A DNA stretch of 64,000 nucleotides from Adiantum capillus-veneris (GCA_014529385.2 CM043963.1:109098912-109162911); one strand, 5' to 3'; numbered from the stretch's first letter, positions 43,692 through 55,477 are shown. Notes: generated from the letters alone by a model not told the origin. Numbers and translations are program-made.

Positions 43692-44880
43692 TTAATACTC
43701 TGATTTTGGCTTTCTGTTGTGCATGTTCCGAATGTCATGTGCTTGATTTCTACATTGATCTGCTGCATGTATTGTTTTGAGTTCTTCAGGAGTCAATGGA
43801 AGAAGATATTTCTTTAATCTCCAGTCACTCGTCCAATTAGGCATCTCCTCACCTGCTAATGTTGCTAGCTTGATGGCGCCACTTTGTGATATATCATGTA
43901 TTACAAAAGGCCCCATCCCTCGCTTTTTGAGTTTTTTGGAGTGTTATTTGAGGGTATACATTAAAACGTAATCCCCTTTTTGGAACTCCTTGCCAATCAC
44001 ATGTTGATCATGGAAAGCCTTCATTCTTTCTTTTCTGAGCATATATCCCAGCTATCGCTCTCATTCTGGTTTCATCTAATTGCTCCAATGTGTCTAGTCT
44101 TTCCGATAGCTCGTGGCCCGTCCACCCTAATTTTGTTGCAGCTCGTAGGGTTTTGATTAAGAATTCCATGGGTAGAATTGCATTAATCTCGAACACCATG
44201 TTGAAGGGAGTCGTCCCAATGGAAGTTTTAAAAGCTACTCTGTAAGCATAATGTTGTGTGTAGCTTTTGATCCCAATCATTTCTTGAGTCACTGACTATT
44301 TTCGTGAGTATAGTGCATAAGATTTTGCTGGTACTCTATGCTTGCCCGTTAGCTTGCGGGTGATAGGGTGTTGATTTGCGCTGGACCACCATGAATTTGT
44401 CAAGGAGGCTTTCAATGATGTTGTTTAGAAAGTGTGTTCCCCTATTGCTCATTGTTTCAATGGGTAGACCATATCTTGTAAAGATATGTTCGAAAAAGAA
44501 CTGAGCTGTAGTTCGTGCATTGTTTTTTTGTGTTGCCTTTGCTTCCGCCCATTTCGTCATGTAGTGTGTTGCTACTATGATATATTGTGCGTGCGACCTG
44601 TATCCCAGGAATATGATGGGACCAATAAAGTCGATGCCCCATTTGGCAAAAGCACGTAACCCCATCATTGGTCTTAATGGCATTTCATCTCTTTGTAGGG
44701 ATGGTTTTGTGCGTTGACATTCATCACATCGTTTGACATAGGTCTCTGCATTTCAAAACACGATTGGCCACCATATGCCTGAGTGTAGCACTAGCTTTGC
44801 CATTTTATCAGCAGAGAAATGTCCCCCTGGCTGGCCTGAATGCGCTTGTTTTAGGATAACATAATATTCGCTTTCTGTAG
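43692..44880 (-). pseudogene. Element D integrase
   Basis: Finger: HSGQPGGHFSADKM with a later CDECQRTK. Core: GIDFIGPIIFLGYRS, then VATHYMTKWAEAKA where Asp is His, then MSNRGTHFLNN where Asp is Asn, then ANGQA followed by TAG where Glu is expected. C-end: GTTPFNMVFEINAILPMEF and GPFVIHDISQSGAIKLATLAG. All three catalytic positions are changed, so strand transfer is excluded for this copy. Further stops and shifts occur near 44735 and 44290. Confidence 0.85.
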
Positions 44881-45460
44881 CACACAATCATAGTTGTTTG
44901 TCTTTTCCCCGCCTATACAGGTGGTTGGCAATTAGTAGATAGTGGTTGGCCTCTTCTTCTACAGTTTTCATTCTTGCCTTGCCCCATACCTCAAGGAAGG
45001 TCTTGTTCCTTAAGTACTTAGTTATGTGAGTACTCCATTTGGGTGCTTGTACTACTCGAACAGGGTGGCATGTTCCACTGGAGGTTGTTTTGTACAAATA
45101 TCATAGGATTTTACATATGTATGGACACTGTGTTCCATGTTTTGCCAGTAGAGTACCATTCTCCTTAGCCGTTGGCATGTTTGCGTTTCTCCATTGTGAG
45201 ACCCCGTATTTTGTATATCAGCCTGTTTGAGGTAGTAGTCGGATTCTTTGGGCTGTACACATAGTCTCAAAATCCCATCCTTACCGTGCTTGTATAATCG
45301 CCCTGCTAAAAGCTAGAGATTTTGTGTTTGATGTATAATTGATGGTTGTCTTTCTACCTGTAATGACCCGATTGTGAGTAGAGGAATGACCTCTTCACTC
45401 CACCTTGGAACAATGACAATGTTAAACAGATATAAATCTGGAAGATTACCATCCATACCT
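44881..45460 (-). pseudogene. Element D RNase H - integrase linker
   Basis: Decayed linker with LPDLYLFNIVIVPRWSEE and LYKHGKDGILRLC, matching the linker of element A (EDGELPDTSLF...PEWSEK, LYKLGKDDILRRC) in style. Stops and shifts are frequent. Confidence 0.6.
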
Positions 45461-45500
45461 TTAGGTTCTTTCCCATGGAACAGTCTTGAAAGATGATCTG

Positions 45501-45585
<85 letters not shown>

Positions 45586-47055
45586 TCCCCTTTTTTACGA
45601 CTACCGTGAAGTCAAACTCAAGCAATAGTATAAACCAGCGAACAACTCTTCCAGTGTTGCAAGGTTTGTTTACTAGATATAACAATGCTTGGTGATCCAC
45701 GAAGAAAATAAATTTGTTTGCAAGAAGGTAGTGTCTATATTTTTTGACAGCATATATCATTCCCAAACCTTCTCTTTTTGTAGTGGTATAATTTTTCTCT
45801 GTGTTGTTTAGCTGTCGACTAGAGTAGAAAATGGAAAAATCCATTTTCTTCTCTCGTGGCTGGGCTAATATGCATCCTATGGCATAGGCTGATGCATCAA
45901 CATGAACATGAAATTTTGCTCTAGTCAGGGGCTTGCAAAATTGGAGCAAAAATAGTTGTTGCTTCAATTTGTGGAAAGCCTACTGGTGTTCTTCTGTCCA
46001 TTCAAACTTAGCAATGAGGGCATACAACCGCATAGCTATTATAGCATACATATATATGAAATCCCTGTAGTACCCACAATGCTCAATAAACGCCCGCACT
46101 TCTTTCATTTCTGTTGGTCTCGGTAGTGCATCAATTATTTGTACCTTTTCTTGATCAGTGAAATTTTCGTTTTTGGACACAATGTGGCCCAAAATTTTAC
46201 CTTGTCTTACCATGAAGACGCATTTTCAGGGTTTAAGCAAATACGATACATTCTGCACTTTTTGAAGGCTTTCCCTAGATGTGTTATGTGGTCACTTCTC
46301 AGATGATAATGAACACAAAGATCATCCATGTATATCTCTAGAAATTGTCTGAGATATTCCTTGAATGCATGACTCATTAGTCTTTGGAAAGTAGCAAGGG
46401 CATTGGTCAGGCCAAAAGGAGTTACCCTGTATGAAAATATACCCCACTCTATTGCAAAAGCTATCTTATGCTGATCTTTTGCTTTAATTGTCAACTGGTT
46501 GTAGCCTGAGAACCCATCCAGAAAACTATAGGCCTCTTTCCATGTTACCCTCTCAATTACATGATATGTTATTGGTAGTGGATAGTTGTCCCTGATGGTG
46601 GCTGCATTTACCTGTTTGAGGTTTACAAAGACATGCAATTTGCCATTCTTTTTGGGTATTACCACAATAGGGGACACCCAATTCGTGTGTTCAATCTCGT
46701 AGATAAACTCTGCATCTTTCAGTTTGTCTATCTCTTTTTTAACTTTTTTGACAAAAGTCTCATTGTATGTGTAAGGACGTCATCTACGTGGTCGGGCATC
46801 ACTTTGAAGGGGTATCGTGTGCTGACAGATCTCAGAATCTATCCCCTTTAAATTTTTGTATGACCACGCAAAGACATCTTTGTATTGTCGAAGCGTATCT
46901 ATCAGAAGTCGCTCTTCTTTGTCAGTGAGGTCCGTGGCAATGTATGCCGGTTTAGGTTCCTCGCCTCGTTTTGCTAAGTTGATGCATTTGGCTTTTTCAG
47001 GCCCATCATATGAAGTTCCTGGCTCTTTGGGATCTCGTTTTGGTTTCTGCACCAC
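45461..47055 (-). pseudogene. Element D RT - RNase H
   Basis: RT: TDKEERLLIDTLRQYKDVFA before the fingers, SPIVVIPKKNGKLHVFVNLK, AYSFLDGFSGYNQL, FGLTNALATFQRLM and the active site EIYMDDLCVHY with both Asp. RNase H: VHVDASAYAIGCILAQPR, TTKREGLGMIYAVKKYRHYL, FFVDHQALLYL. A shift lies near 46210, a break near 46700-46780. At the end of RNase H, after VVVKKG, a (TG)n expansion interrupts the coding sequence just before ADHLSRL. Confidence 0.9.
45504..45583. repeat. (GT)40 microsatellite within a coding region
   Basis: About 40 GT units between the VVVKKG end of RNase H and the conserved ADHLSRL of the linker, on the coding strand (CA)n. Elements A and B have only a few codons there. Confidence 0.95.
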
Positions 47056-47464
47056 TATTTTCCTATCTTAAATAGTATACTTCTTACATTGGGAAGGTGC
47101 ATCAAATTTATCATTGTTTGATCCCTCATCAGTTTCCATTTATGTTGTCCAAACTTCGTTCGAGTTCATTGTATTTGTTTTTGCGCTCCATTTTGGACAA
47201 CTTCCTTGCTTTCTCAGAAATGCTCTCCGTTTATGGTTTTCGTGTGTTCTTCTTTTTCATTTTTGTTTTGGTTGAGTCAGGTTTCATGTACCTCTTTGAT
47301 ATCCCGTCTTTGAGGCAATCGGTTGCTTCTACTAACTTCAAGTACTGCGTTTTGTTGGTTAACAAAGGTACCGAGTCTTCTTTTGTCTTGTTTCGATTGT
47401 TTATGTGTTTATCCCAATATCTATGCTGTCTTCAAGGATTTGGGTTCTGAAAATCATAGTAGAT
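47056..47464 (-). pseudogene. Element D lysine-rich segment before RT, cut by copia F
   Basis: Minus-strand coding-like sequence (TKMKKKNTRKP, KARKLSKMERKNKYNELERSL). Before the insertion it followed KDRWVIYDFQ directly. TAGAT at 47460-47464 is the left target copy of copia F. Confidence 0.5.
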
Positions 47465-47691
47465 TGTTACCATATACATATGGTAGTGATGTGTGTGAAC
47501 ACAATAAGACCATCGGGGCATTTTTTCCCTTTTTAGGAGGTTTTTTCCCTCGTGCATGATATATACGCCGATCACTCTAGGGCTATCTATCTTTCCATTG
47601 CACAACAAGTAACACACTCTCTATTGTGTGCCTTGAGCTTCCTTCATCTTCTCCAAGCTGTGTCTGTTTCTCTGCAACCCTAATTCCAACA
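47465..47691 (+). repeat. Copia F 5' LTR
   Basis: 227 bp, TGTTACC to CCAACA. Starts with a near-palindrome ACCATATACATATGGT and has GATATATAC near 47559 as a TATA candidate. Confidence 0.95.
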
Positions 47692-47693
47692 AT

Positions 47694-47705
47694 TGGTATC
47701 AGAGC
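47694..47705 (+). promoter_or_regulatory. Copia F primer binding site
   Basis: TGGTATCAGAGC two bases after the LTR, complementary to initiator tRNA-Met. Confidence 0.95.
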
Positions 47706-48053
47706 AGGTTACGTCCTCCAGGGCTTAATCGCCAGATACTCCAGCACACACCTGCTCACTTTCTCCGATTACAGTGAGGTTTGGCGAGCGTTCGCAGGTC
47801 AACAAATATTTCGGGATAGCTCATAGAGTTGAGTCTGCTCAGATTTTTGATTCGGGCTCATTTCGGCCTCCATTTCCACTACAGGCAGGTCTGCACATGC
47901 AATTTTGTCATTTTGTGCGAAATTTCTGTCAGTTCCATTTTCTACATAACAGGTGCCTTATAGTCTTCTACGGTTTGTGCTATATAGCACGTGTTGTCCC
48001 TGCTCCATTTCTACTATTTTTGGGCATTTTTCACATCAGGTGCAGCATTTACC

Positions 48054-48989
48054 ATGGCTGACAACAACACAGATCTCTTCAAGATGTTTGTTGCTGAGGA
48101 CAGGTTGGATGGGGATAATTACCCTATGTGGGCTTATATGATGCAACACGTTCTTGTGTCAAAGGGCGTCTGGAATATTATGCAGGGCATTGATGTACAT
48201 CCTGGTTCTAAGGATGTAGGCAATGTTGAAGATGTTGCAGGCTCATGCATTGATTGCATTGTCTGTGAAGCGCACCATTGTTCCTCACATCCGTTCAGCA
48301 AAATCTACAAAACAGGCTTGGGATATTTTTCTTGGTCTTTATGCAAGTCCCAATGAGGCTGAAATTGCTTTGTTGCGTAAAGAGCTGGAGTCAAAGATTA
48401 TGCATGAGAAAGATGATATGGACACTTTCCTTGCTAGTGTCAAGGATATCAATGAGCAACTTATTTCTACAGGTGAATTCATTTCAGACAGTTCCCTTGT
48501 GTAGACTGTTCTTGATGCCTTACTAGATTCTTACCAGACTTTTGCTAGTACTTGGAGACTTATGACCCAAGGAAATCCAAAAGTTTTCAAGTTTGATGCA
48601 TTATGCACATTGTTGTTGCAAGAGTCACTTTCCAGAAAAAACAGGACTACACAGCATGTAGTTGAACAGGCTTTTATTGCTTCTCAAAGAAAGGGTGGTA
48701 ACAGCAATGCAGCCACTTCTTATGGTTCTACTGCGAGTGGAAAAACTTCTGTTCCCAATGCTTCTGTTGGCAGCACATTGTCTGGAAATTCTGGTGATAA
48801 GGGCAAAAACAAGATGCGTTGCCATTATTGTTAAGCTAATGATCACTTGATCAAGCAGTATCCTAAGTTAAAGGCCAAAGAGGCTAAGAAGAAAGAGGGT
48901 GGTTCCATTGCAAATGCTAGTTCCACTACAAATGCAGCTATTGTTGAGTCTTCTATAAAAGGAGACAGTAATGTTGATGTTGATGCAGA
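48054..48989 (+). pseudogene. Copia F gag
   Basis: Starts MADNNTDLFKMFVAEDRLDG with NYPMWAYMMQ, the usual copia gag start. A shift near 48215 leads to SAKSTKQAWDIFLGLY and ELESKIMHEKDDMDTFL. TAG at 48502 replaces an expected Gln, TAA in the zinc knuckle (CHYC-stop-ANDHLIKQY) replaces a Lys, and the last Cys of the knuckle is Tyr. The frame then runs to a TAA at 48990. Confidence 0.85.
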
Positions 48990-48992
48990 ATA

Positions 48993-50392
48993 AGCTTTTA
49001 GTGCAGAGTGCACTTACAATCTTGTTGTCCATGATGCATGCATGTCAGTTGCTGCAGATTCACATGTGTGGTATTTTGACAGTGATGCTACAAAGCACAT
49101 TACCTCACATCGTGAATTGTTCACCTCTCTCGAGTCTGTCCCTCATGGGAATTCAGTCACTTGTGCCAACAATGCCTCTTATCCTGTTCGGGGAGTTGGA
49201 AAGATTGTGCTTATTGCTGCTAATGGCAGTTCTTTCACACTTGTTGATGCACTTTATGTACATGGAATCAAGAAGAATCTTTTATCTGTATCTGCACTTG
49301 CTAGACTTGGACTTGTAGTCAAACTTGTGGATGACAAATGTACAATTCATGATCTCAGTTTTGGTGATGAAATCGTTGCATCTGGACTTATGTGTCGCGG
49401 GCTATATAAGCTCATTTTGTATGATAAGTGTGGACAAAATTTTGCAAATGCAATTGCAGATTCAAGGGCTATTTCAGATGCAAAACTTTGGCATGCATGT
49501 TTTGGTCATCTGAATTTTTCTAGTTTGCTGCGTTTGCAGAAATCTGATATGGTTGCTTCTTTGCCACCTCTTGAAGCACCTGTCAAACATGTTTGTGAAG
49601 GCTATATGTTGGGTAAGATGCAACATTCTAAGTTTCCAAAGGATGGTTCAGTTCGGGCCACATGCAGGTTGCAGCTTGTGCATAGTGATGTTTGTGGGCC
49701 CATGCAAACTCAGTCCTTGGGGAATTACCTTTACTTTGTGATTTTCATTGATGATTACTCCAAGCATGCATGGGTATTTCCGCTTAAAGCGAAGTCCAAA
49801 AGTTTTTATGTGCTTCAAACAATTTCTGGCTATGGCTGAAAATGTCTCGAAATGTACTATGCGTACACTTCGTTCCGATTGAGGGGGGGAGTATATGTCT
49901 CATGAATTCAATGCATTTCTGGCTAGTCATGGGATAAAACACCAATGTATAGTGCCTTATACACCTCAACAAAATGGTGTTGCTGAGAGGAAAAACAGGT
50001 CACTGACGGAAATGGCACGATGTATGGTCAAAAGTCAAGCTTTGCCGCATTCTTTTTGGCTTGAGTCCATCATGTGTGCCACTTATGTACTAAACATGTG
50101 TCCTACGAAAGCTTTGCAGTCTATTACTCCAGATGAAGCATGGCATGATAGAAGGCCTTCTATTGAGCACATGCATGTTTTTGGTTGTTTGGCATATGCT
50201 TTGGTGCCACAAACACAGCAAGAAAAATTGGATGATAAGGCTTTCAAATGTACTTTTGTCGGTAATAGTGCTGAAAGCAAAGGTTACAGGTTGTATCATC
50301 CGCAAACAAAACGTATTTTGTTTTCGTGGGATGTAGTGTTTGTGGAAGATTCTGTTAGCCCTTGCTGTCATGTACTAGAGACAGTAATGTAA
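48993..50392 (+). pseudogene. Copia F protease and integrase
   Basis: Protease: WYFDSDATKHIT, where the active D-S-G has become D-S-D, so it should be dead. Integrase finger: LWHACFGHLNFSSLLRL with CEGYMLGKMQ, where a zinc Cys is Tyr. Core: LVHSDVCGPMQTQSLG, then a shift near 49830 and a stop in the second Asp block, then PYTPQQNGVAERKNRSL with Glu kept. C-end: HVFGCLAYALVPQTQ, GYRLYHPQTKRI. In the same frame as gag up to 49839. Confidence 0.85.
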
Positions 50393-50751
50393 GCTCACAG
50401 GACATTTATGACACTTTGTTGCCTCTTTTCAATGGTGGAAATACGAATGTAAGTTCAAATGACGCAAATGTACAGCCTATGGGGGTTTTTGAAAATGTTA
50501 CAGATCAGCCTATTAATGATGCAGATGTACATGATGTACTTGATGAGGAAAGGGCTGAAAATGAGCAGGCTAGAGGTATGCCAAAATGGATGGTGCACAC
50601 TGTGCGTGATAGTAAATTGGATGCACCTTTGTCTAGGCGTACTCGTTCAGGCTCTTGCCATGCATCTTATGCATTAGATTGTTATGCTTTGGCTGTGTCT
50701 AGCTTACATGATGTTGAGGAGCCTCTGTCTGTTGATGAAGCCCAAAATTAA
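50362..50751 (+). pseudogene. Copia F integrase-RT linker
   Basis: Open frame of the acidic linker (DIYDTLLPLFNGG, VFENVTDQPINDADVHDVL, RRTRSGSCHASYALDC) between integrase and RT. A TAA at 50749 precedes the RT start KNWMAAMQSEYDALIEN. Confidence 0.75.
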
Positions 50752-52211
50752 AAAAATTGGATGGCTGCCATGCAATCAGAATATGATGCACTTATAGAAA
50801 ATGACACATGGACTTTATGTGATTTGCCTCCTGGCAAAAAGGCCATTGGTACAAAGTTGGTTGAAACGCAAGTGGGATGGTGAGATTGATTGCCATAAGG
50901 CTTGACTTGTTGCAAAGGGTTATGCACAGCCAAAAGGCATAGATTATGAAGAGACCTTCGCTCCCACTTGTCGTATGACTATTGTGTGTTTTCTATGTGC
51001 ATTGGAAGCTCATTTTGGTTGGGATGTACATCAATCAGACATTGTTACTTCTTTCTTGAATGGTGATATATTTGAGGAAGTTTATGTAACGCAGCCTCGT
51101 GGTTTTGTCAAGAAAGGACAAGAGGACAAAGTGTGCAAATGTAACAAGGCTTTGTATGGGTTGAAGCAATCTCTTTGTGCTTGGTATGAGAAAGCTGACG
51201 CTCATTTGGTCAAACAAGGATTTTGTAAACAGTCCAACAGAAAGCACATTGTATGTAAAGCATGAGGGTGATGTACTTCTCATTGTGGTTCTTTATGTAG
51301 ATGATTTTATGATCACTGGACCAAATGAGAGACATATTGCTGAATTTAAGGCTGATTTGAATGCTACTTTCAAGATGAAAGATTTGGGGTTATTGCATCA
51401 TTATTTGGGCATACAGTTTAAGCAGTGTGATGGTGGTATTGCCTTGTGTCAGAAAAGTTACATACAGACATTGCTATGTAAGTTTGGACTTGAGGATTGC
51501 AAACCTATTGCCACTCCCATGGAAACGGGTTTGAAGTTGAGTCTACATGATGCTGGCGATCCTGCTGATGTCACTCTTTAGCAATTTGCTGTTGGCTGTC
51601 TCATTTTTGTATGCAACATGAGGCCAAATATTCAGCTTACAGTCTCAGAGGTCAGCAGATTTATGCATAGCCTGAGGTCTAAGCATTGGCAGGCTGTCAA
51701 GAGGATTTTTCACTACCTTAGTGGCACTTTACATCTTGTCTTGTTTTATCCCAAGGGGGGATCATTGCCGCTAGATTTACATGCTTTTTCGGGCTCAGAT
51801 TGGGCTGGTTGTTTTGACACGCGAGTTTCCACAAGTGGTTTTTGCTTCATGCTTGGCAGTTCTTGTATATCATGGTTGAGCAAGAAGCAACCTACTATGG
51901 ATACTTTGAGTTGTGCGGCTGAGTACAGGGAAGTCTTCACAGCTACCGCTGAGTGTGTATGGCTCAGACGTCATATGGCTGATTTGGGTGTTGGACAGGA
52001 CACTGCCAACACTATCTACACTGACAGTCAGAGCGCATTGGCAATTGCAAGGAACCTAGTTTTTCATGCTCGCACAAAGCACATTGAGGTGCATTACCAC
52101 TATGTTAGGGGGAGGCTCTCAGCAGGAGAGATTAGCTTGGCTTATGTGTGAGGTGCATTACCACTATGTTAGGGAGAGGCTCTCAGCAAGAGAGATTAGC
52201 TTGGCTTATGT
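50752..52211 (+). pseudogene. Copia F RT and RNase H
   Basis: RT: NWMAAMQSEYDALIENDTWTL, GYAQPKGIDYEETFAP, VHQSDIVTSFLNGDIFEEVY, KALYGLKQSLCAWY and the active site VLYVDDFMIT, intact. RNase H: SDWAGCFDTRVSTSGF, CAAEYREVF, TIYTDSQSALAIARN. Shifts near 50870 and 51250 and a TAG at 51579. At the end a 64-bp tandem duplication (52086 and 52150) repeats YHYVRGRLSAGEISLAYV and adds a stop. Confidence 0.9.
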
Positions 52212-52377
52212 GCCAACATAGGACAACCTTGTAGATCTTTTCACAAAGGCATTGTCTCGTGAGAATCTCGAAGCTTTTCGCAAAGCTTTAAGCTTACTCC
52301 CCTTTGTGGACTGATCATGTCCTCAGGGCATGGCACTTCCCTTTACTCATGTGCCAGCTCTCGTTAACCGCATCACT

Positions 52378-52389
52378 CCAGGGGCGTTT
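52378..52389 (+). promoter_or_regulatory. Copia F polypurine tract, damaged
   Basis: CCAGGGGCGTTT before the 3' LTR. Copia G has CCAGGGGGGATT here, so two changes weaken it. Confidence 0.6.
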
Positions 52390-52615
52390 TGTTACATATA
52401 CATGTGGTAGTGACGTGTGTGAACACACTAGGACCGTCGGGGCATTTTTACCCTCTTTAGGAGGTTTTTTCCCCCGTGCATGATATATACGCCCATCACT
52501 CTAGGGCTATCTATCTTTCCATTGCAAACCAAGTAACACACTCTCTATTGTGTGCCTTGAGCTTCCTTCGTTTTCTCTAAGCTGTGTGTGTTTCTCTGCA
52601 ACCCTAATTCCAACA
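52390..52615 (+). repeat. Copia F 3' LTR
   Basis: 226 bp, TGTTACATATAC to CCAACA, followed by the target copy TAGAT. Confidence 0.95.
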
Positions 52616-53082
52616 TAGATCACCCATCGATCCTTCCATTTGATGTTTTGACTTGAGCTACTAGAAAGCTTGTCGTCTGTGTTGTCCTCTAACAGCTTAT
52701 CCATTGAGTCCTGGAAAGCTTCTTCGTCCATTTGGTCAAGGTCTCTTACTAAGATCTCATCCACTATGCGTCGACAATTGGCAACCCCTTCCTCATCAGG
52801 GACTTCCAATTCCAATTTCGGATCTAGTCTGACACCCAACATCTAGAATGGAATCATATCATATCCTTCCTCATCACAGAATTTGATGAGAGTCACCTTG
52901 TTTACACACACATCAAGAGTGGCCAGTATCAGTTGCCATCCAAAAGGTTCGAACATCTCCTCTCGAAAAGGCTCTGGTATATATGCCTCGTCTTGTGTAG
53001 TCCTATCAAGAATGCAATCTTCCTTTTTTAAACTACCACCCTCGGAAGCTTCTCCTGCCCAATGGTGAGCTTTGTTCTGCAA
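52616..53082 (-). pseudogene. Element D acidic segment after the protease
   Basis: One frame with one stop at 52843. It includes EAYIPEPFREEMFEPFGWQL, VTLIKFCDEEGYDMIPF, LDQMDEEAFQDSMDKLLEDN and a serine run. It is cut after KDRWVIY by copia F. Function unknown; it stands where gypsy polyproteins join protease and RT. Confidence 0.6.
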
Positions 53083-53178
53083 CCAAGCCGGTATTCCCCC
53101 TTCTTGGTCAGTTGTGGAGTTTAGTTCTTTTCCTGGGGTTCATTCTACATCTCTATAGCTATGATCTGTGACACTCAT

Positions 53179-53787
53179 TTATGTAGTGACATCCTTGTTT
53201 CTTAGATAGATATAGTCGTAACCCCAATCTTGTACCATTTTGAGCTGACGCATGAATGGTCTGCCCAATATGATATCGACATTACTGCTCTCATCCAAAT
53301 TCATAATCGCAAACGTGTGTTCATATGCAATTCCACAAGAGGTTACTACAATCTGCTCCAGGATGCCAATTGGTCTCTCCGGATACTCATCTATTAATTG
53401 AAGTTTCATTCTAGTCTTTCAGAGAGCAGGTTTCCCCCATTTTTTCCACATTGCTTTGGTGGCTATGGCTATTCCAGCCCCACTATCCAATACTGCTACC
53501 TACTTAGCCTCTTTGTACTCCACCAGCAAGGTAGTATTTCCTTCTTCACCTTCACAATAATCTCCTACCTTGTTCACTGGTACTGGCTCATGTTTAGCTT
53601 GTTTTGAGTTTTGGGTCTTCAGTGTTTCTGGAGAAGCATTGGGTGGCGGAATTACCAGCCCTATGTTTTCCAAATTTTTCTCGATCTCCTCCCAAAGATG
53701 AGGTCTTATTTGCAGTAACTCTAATAGAGTTAGTGTACAATGGATAGGGGATGACATCAACTCATGAAGAGTGTTGGTATCCATCAT
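53179..53787 (-). pseudogene. Element D protease before RT, and preceding domain
   Basis: One frame with two stops. The first part (LHELMSSPIHCTLTLLELL) matches MDFMSSEVRTTIMSKL of element A. Then VAVLDSGAGIAIATKAMWKKWG with D-S-G at 53479-53487, then GILEQIVVTSCGIAYEHTFAI and VDIILGRPFMRQLKM, the second half of a retropepsin. It is the normal gag-pol protease in its normal place. Confidence 0.8.
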
Positions 53788-54527
53788 CTAAGGATTGACC
53801 TTCCATTGAGATGGTACTTTCTTCACCTCTGATCGAGTTTCATGGTTACCAATAAATGAAGGTAAAGTCTTCAATGACTGTGGTTTGTTGTCTTCTGATA
53901 TTGCCGTACCTCCATCACCATACAGTGATCGGATATCATTTGGGTAGATTTCATGTTCTAAGTGGATCTCTGTGATAGGGGCTGACAGAAGTGTAGCACT
54001 TCTATCTTTTCTATTCCTGATCTGCTCCCATATCTCTTGTGGCCATTTTTCTTCCACTTCTGGAATTGGCAGAGGTGCTTGCGAATACATTCCATCTATT
54101 GTATTGGTTGCCACCCTTGTATCCAATGGTGTTTCGTTTACAAAATCTGGTTGGTCTTCCTTTCCAATTCCTCGCTCCTTTAACTCTTGAATTTTTTCAC
54201 GAATTAATACCTCTATTTTTGGAATAGTCGGAACTGGTGGTCCCATAAGCGCTTGAGCGGCTTGGATGAGCTCCTTGCACATCTTTAGCCTCTCTTTTTC
54301 ATAGCCCGGATGAGGGTATGTTACCACCTATCCTCTTGGGTTTGGTTAGGCTTTAGCCTCGCGTCGTAAGCTTTTAAAATGGCATCCAAGGGTTCAAAAA
54401 CCTTGTCCACCAAGACAAAACCTCCCAATGGTATTGTCGATGGTCTTTCTACATCGTTCTTTTCTTTAAGGTCTCTTTCCCTTCTCAATTGTTCCTCTGT
54501 TTGCAATAATTTGGTTTCCAAAGCCAT
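53788..54527 (-). pseudogene. Element D linker
   Basis: Two overlapping frames, 54527-54321 (LLQTEEQLRRERDLKEKND, coil-like) and 54327-53788, which has TYPHPGYEKERLKMCKEL, related to the linker ORF of element A. It lies between the zinc-knuckle part and the protease. Confidence 0.6.
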
Positions 54528-54530
54528 TTT

Positions 54531-55475
54531 TTATTTCTCCCTTTTGGCTTTTATTTTGTCCCCTTTTGCCTTCCACGATTTTCTAGGGGTTTGGACAGAC
54601 AAATTTTCTATCTCTATTTGACTAGCTGGGGTATTCCTTGCAGCCTCATGTGCTTGGGCTCTCGTTATCGCGTTTATTGAAATGGTTGGTTGTGTTTCTG
54701 ATCCACTCGTTGCTTTCCCTTTGTTATCAGGGTTTTTTGGACAGTGTGGAATGAGATGGTCAGTTGTACACCCTTCACAGAACCCAAAAAGCTTAACCCG
54801 TTCTCCTTTGTTTGGACAAATCCTTTCCCAATGATCACCACCGCATTCATAGCATGGTCCTACAGGTGGTGGAGAAGCTTGTGGAGCCCCCATTGGTTGT
54901 CCTGCTCTAGGAGGATACCCCCTAGGTTTGTAGTTCTGGTTTTCCATGAACATAAGCATATTTTCATCAACCAAGTGATAGTTTTTTGTTGGTTGTGCTA
55001 TGTATGAGGGCTCGGGCATCTCTTCAGAAATTATCCATGGAATTTGTCCCTCCGGAGCATATGCATTCCCATCAAACCTCCTCTTGTAGGTATTGTCCAA
55101 ATCTTCTTGGTATGAAACTACCTAGATCATACTCTGATCAGAAGGAGTTTCTACAGGTTGATAAATTCTTACCATGTTCCTATTTTCCTGAGGTAAAGCA
55201 GGTTGATACCCCAACACAGGTTGAGGTTTTTCCTGCCCTTGGATTGCGTTATTTGCCCCTATTTGGTACCTTGGAGGGGGTGGAAATTGTTGCCCTCCAT
55301 GTGGTCCGTATTGTCTCTCTCTAACATAGTTTCGATTATAGAAACATTCGTGGGTTTCATGGTTTGTACATTTTTGTTCGATAGCATACCACTTCAGTAC
55401 TCGTGGTATGTTTACTCCTGTCCTCTGTTGAAGGTTGCACCACTGAGTTGGATGATCTCCTCCACAAGTGTCACA
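54531..55475 (-). pseudogene. Element D zinc-knuckle region of gag
   Basis: Three knuckles with CX2CX3HX4C spacing: CDTCGGDHPTQWC (about 55435-55475), CYECGGDHWERIC and CEGCTTDHLIPHC (in the frame 55100-54531), plus a degenerate CTNHETHEC. The last frame ends with SINAITRAQ and a basic tail. The 5' part is in another frame than the gag core and has stops. It would bind the RNA genome. Confidence 0.75.
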
Positions 55476-55477
55476 TT

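Larger units (their letters stand above)
47465..52615 (+). mobile_element. Ty1/copia element F, complete ends
   Basis: LTRs 47465-47691 and 52390-52615 (about 92 percent alike by eye), tRNA-Met primer site, polypurine tract and a perfect 5-bp target duplication TAGAT (47460-47464 and 52616-52620). Internal order gag, protease, integrase, RT, RNase H is the Ty1/copia order. The coding part has several stops and shifts. Inserted in element D in opposite orientation. Element G is a relative. Confidence 0.95.
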
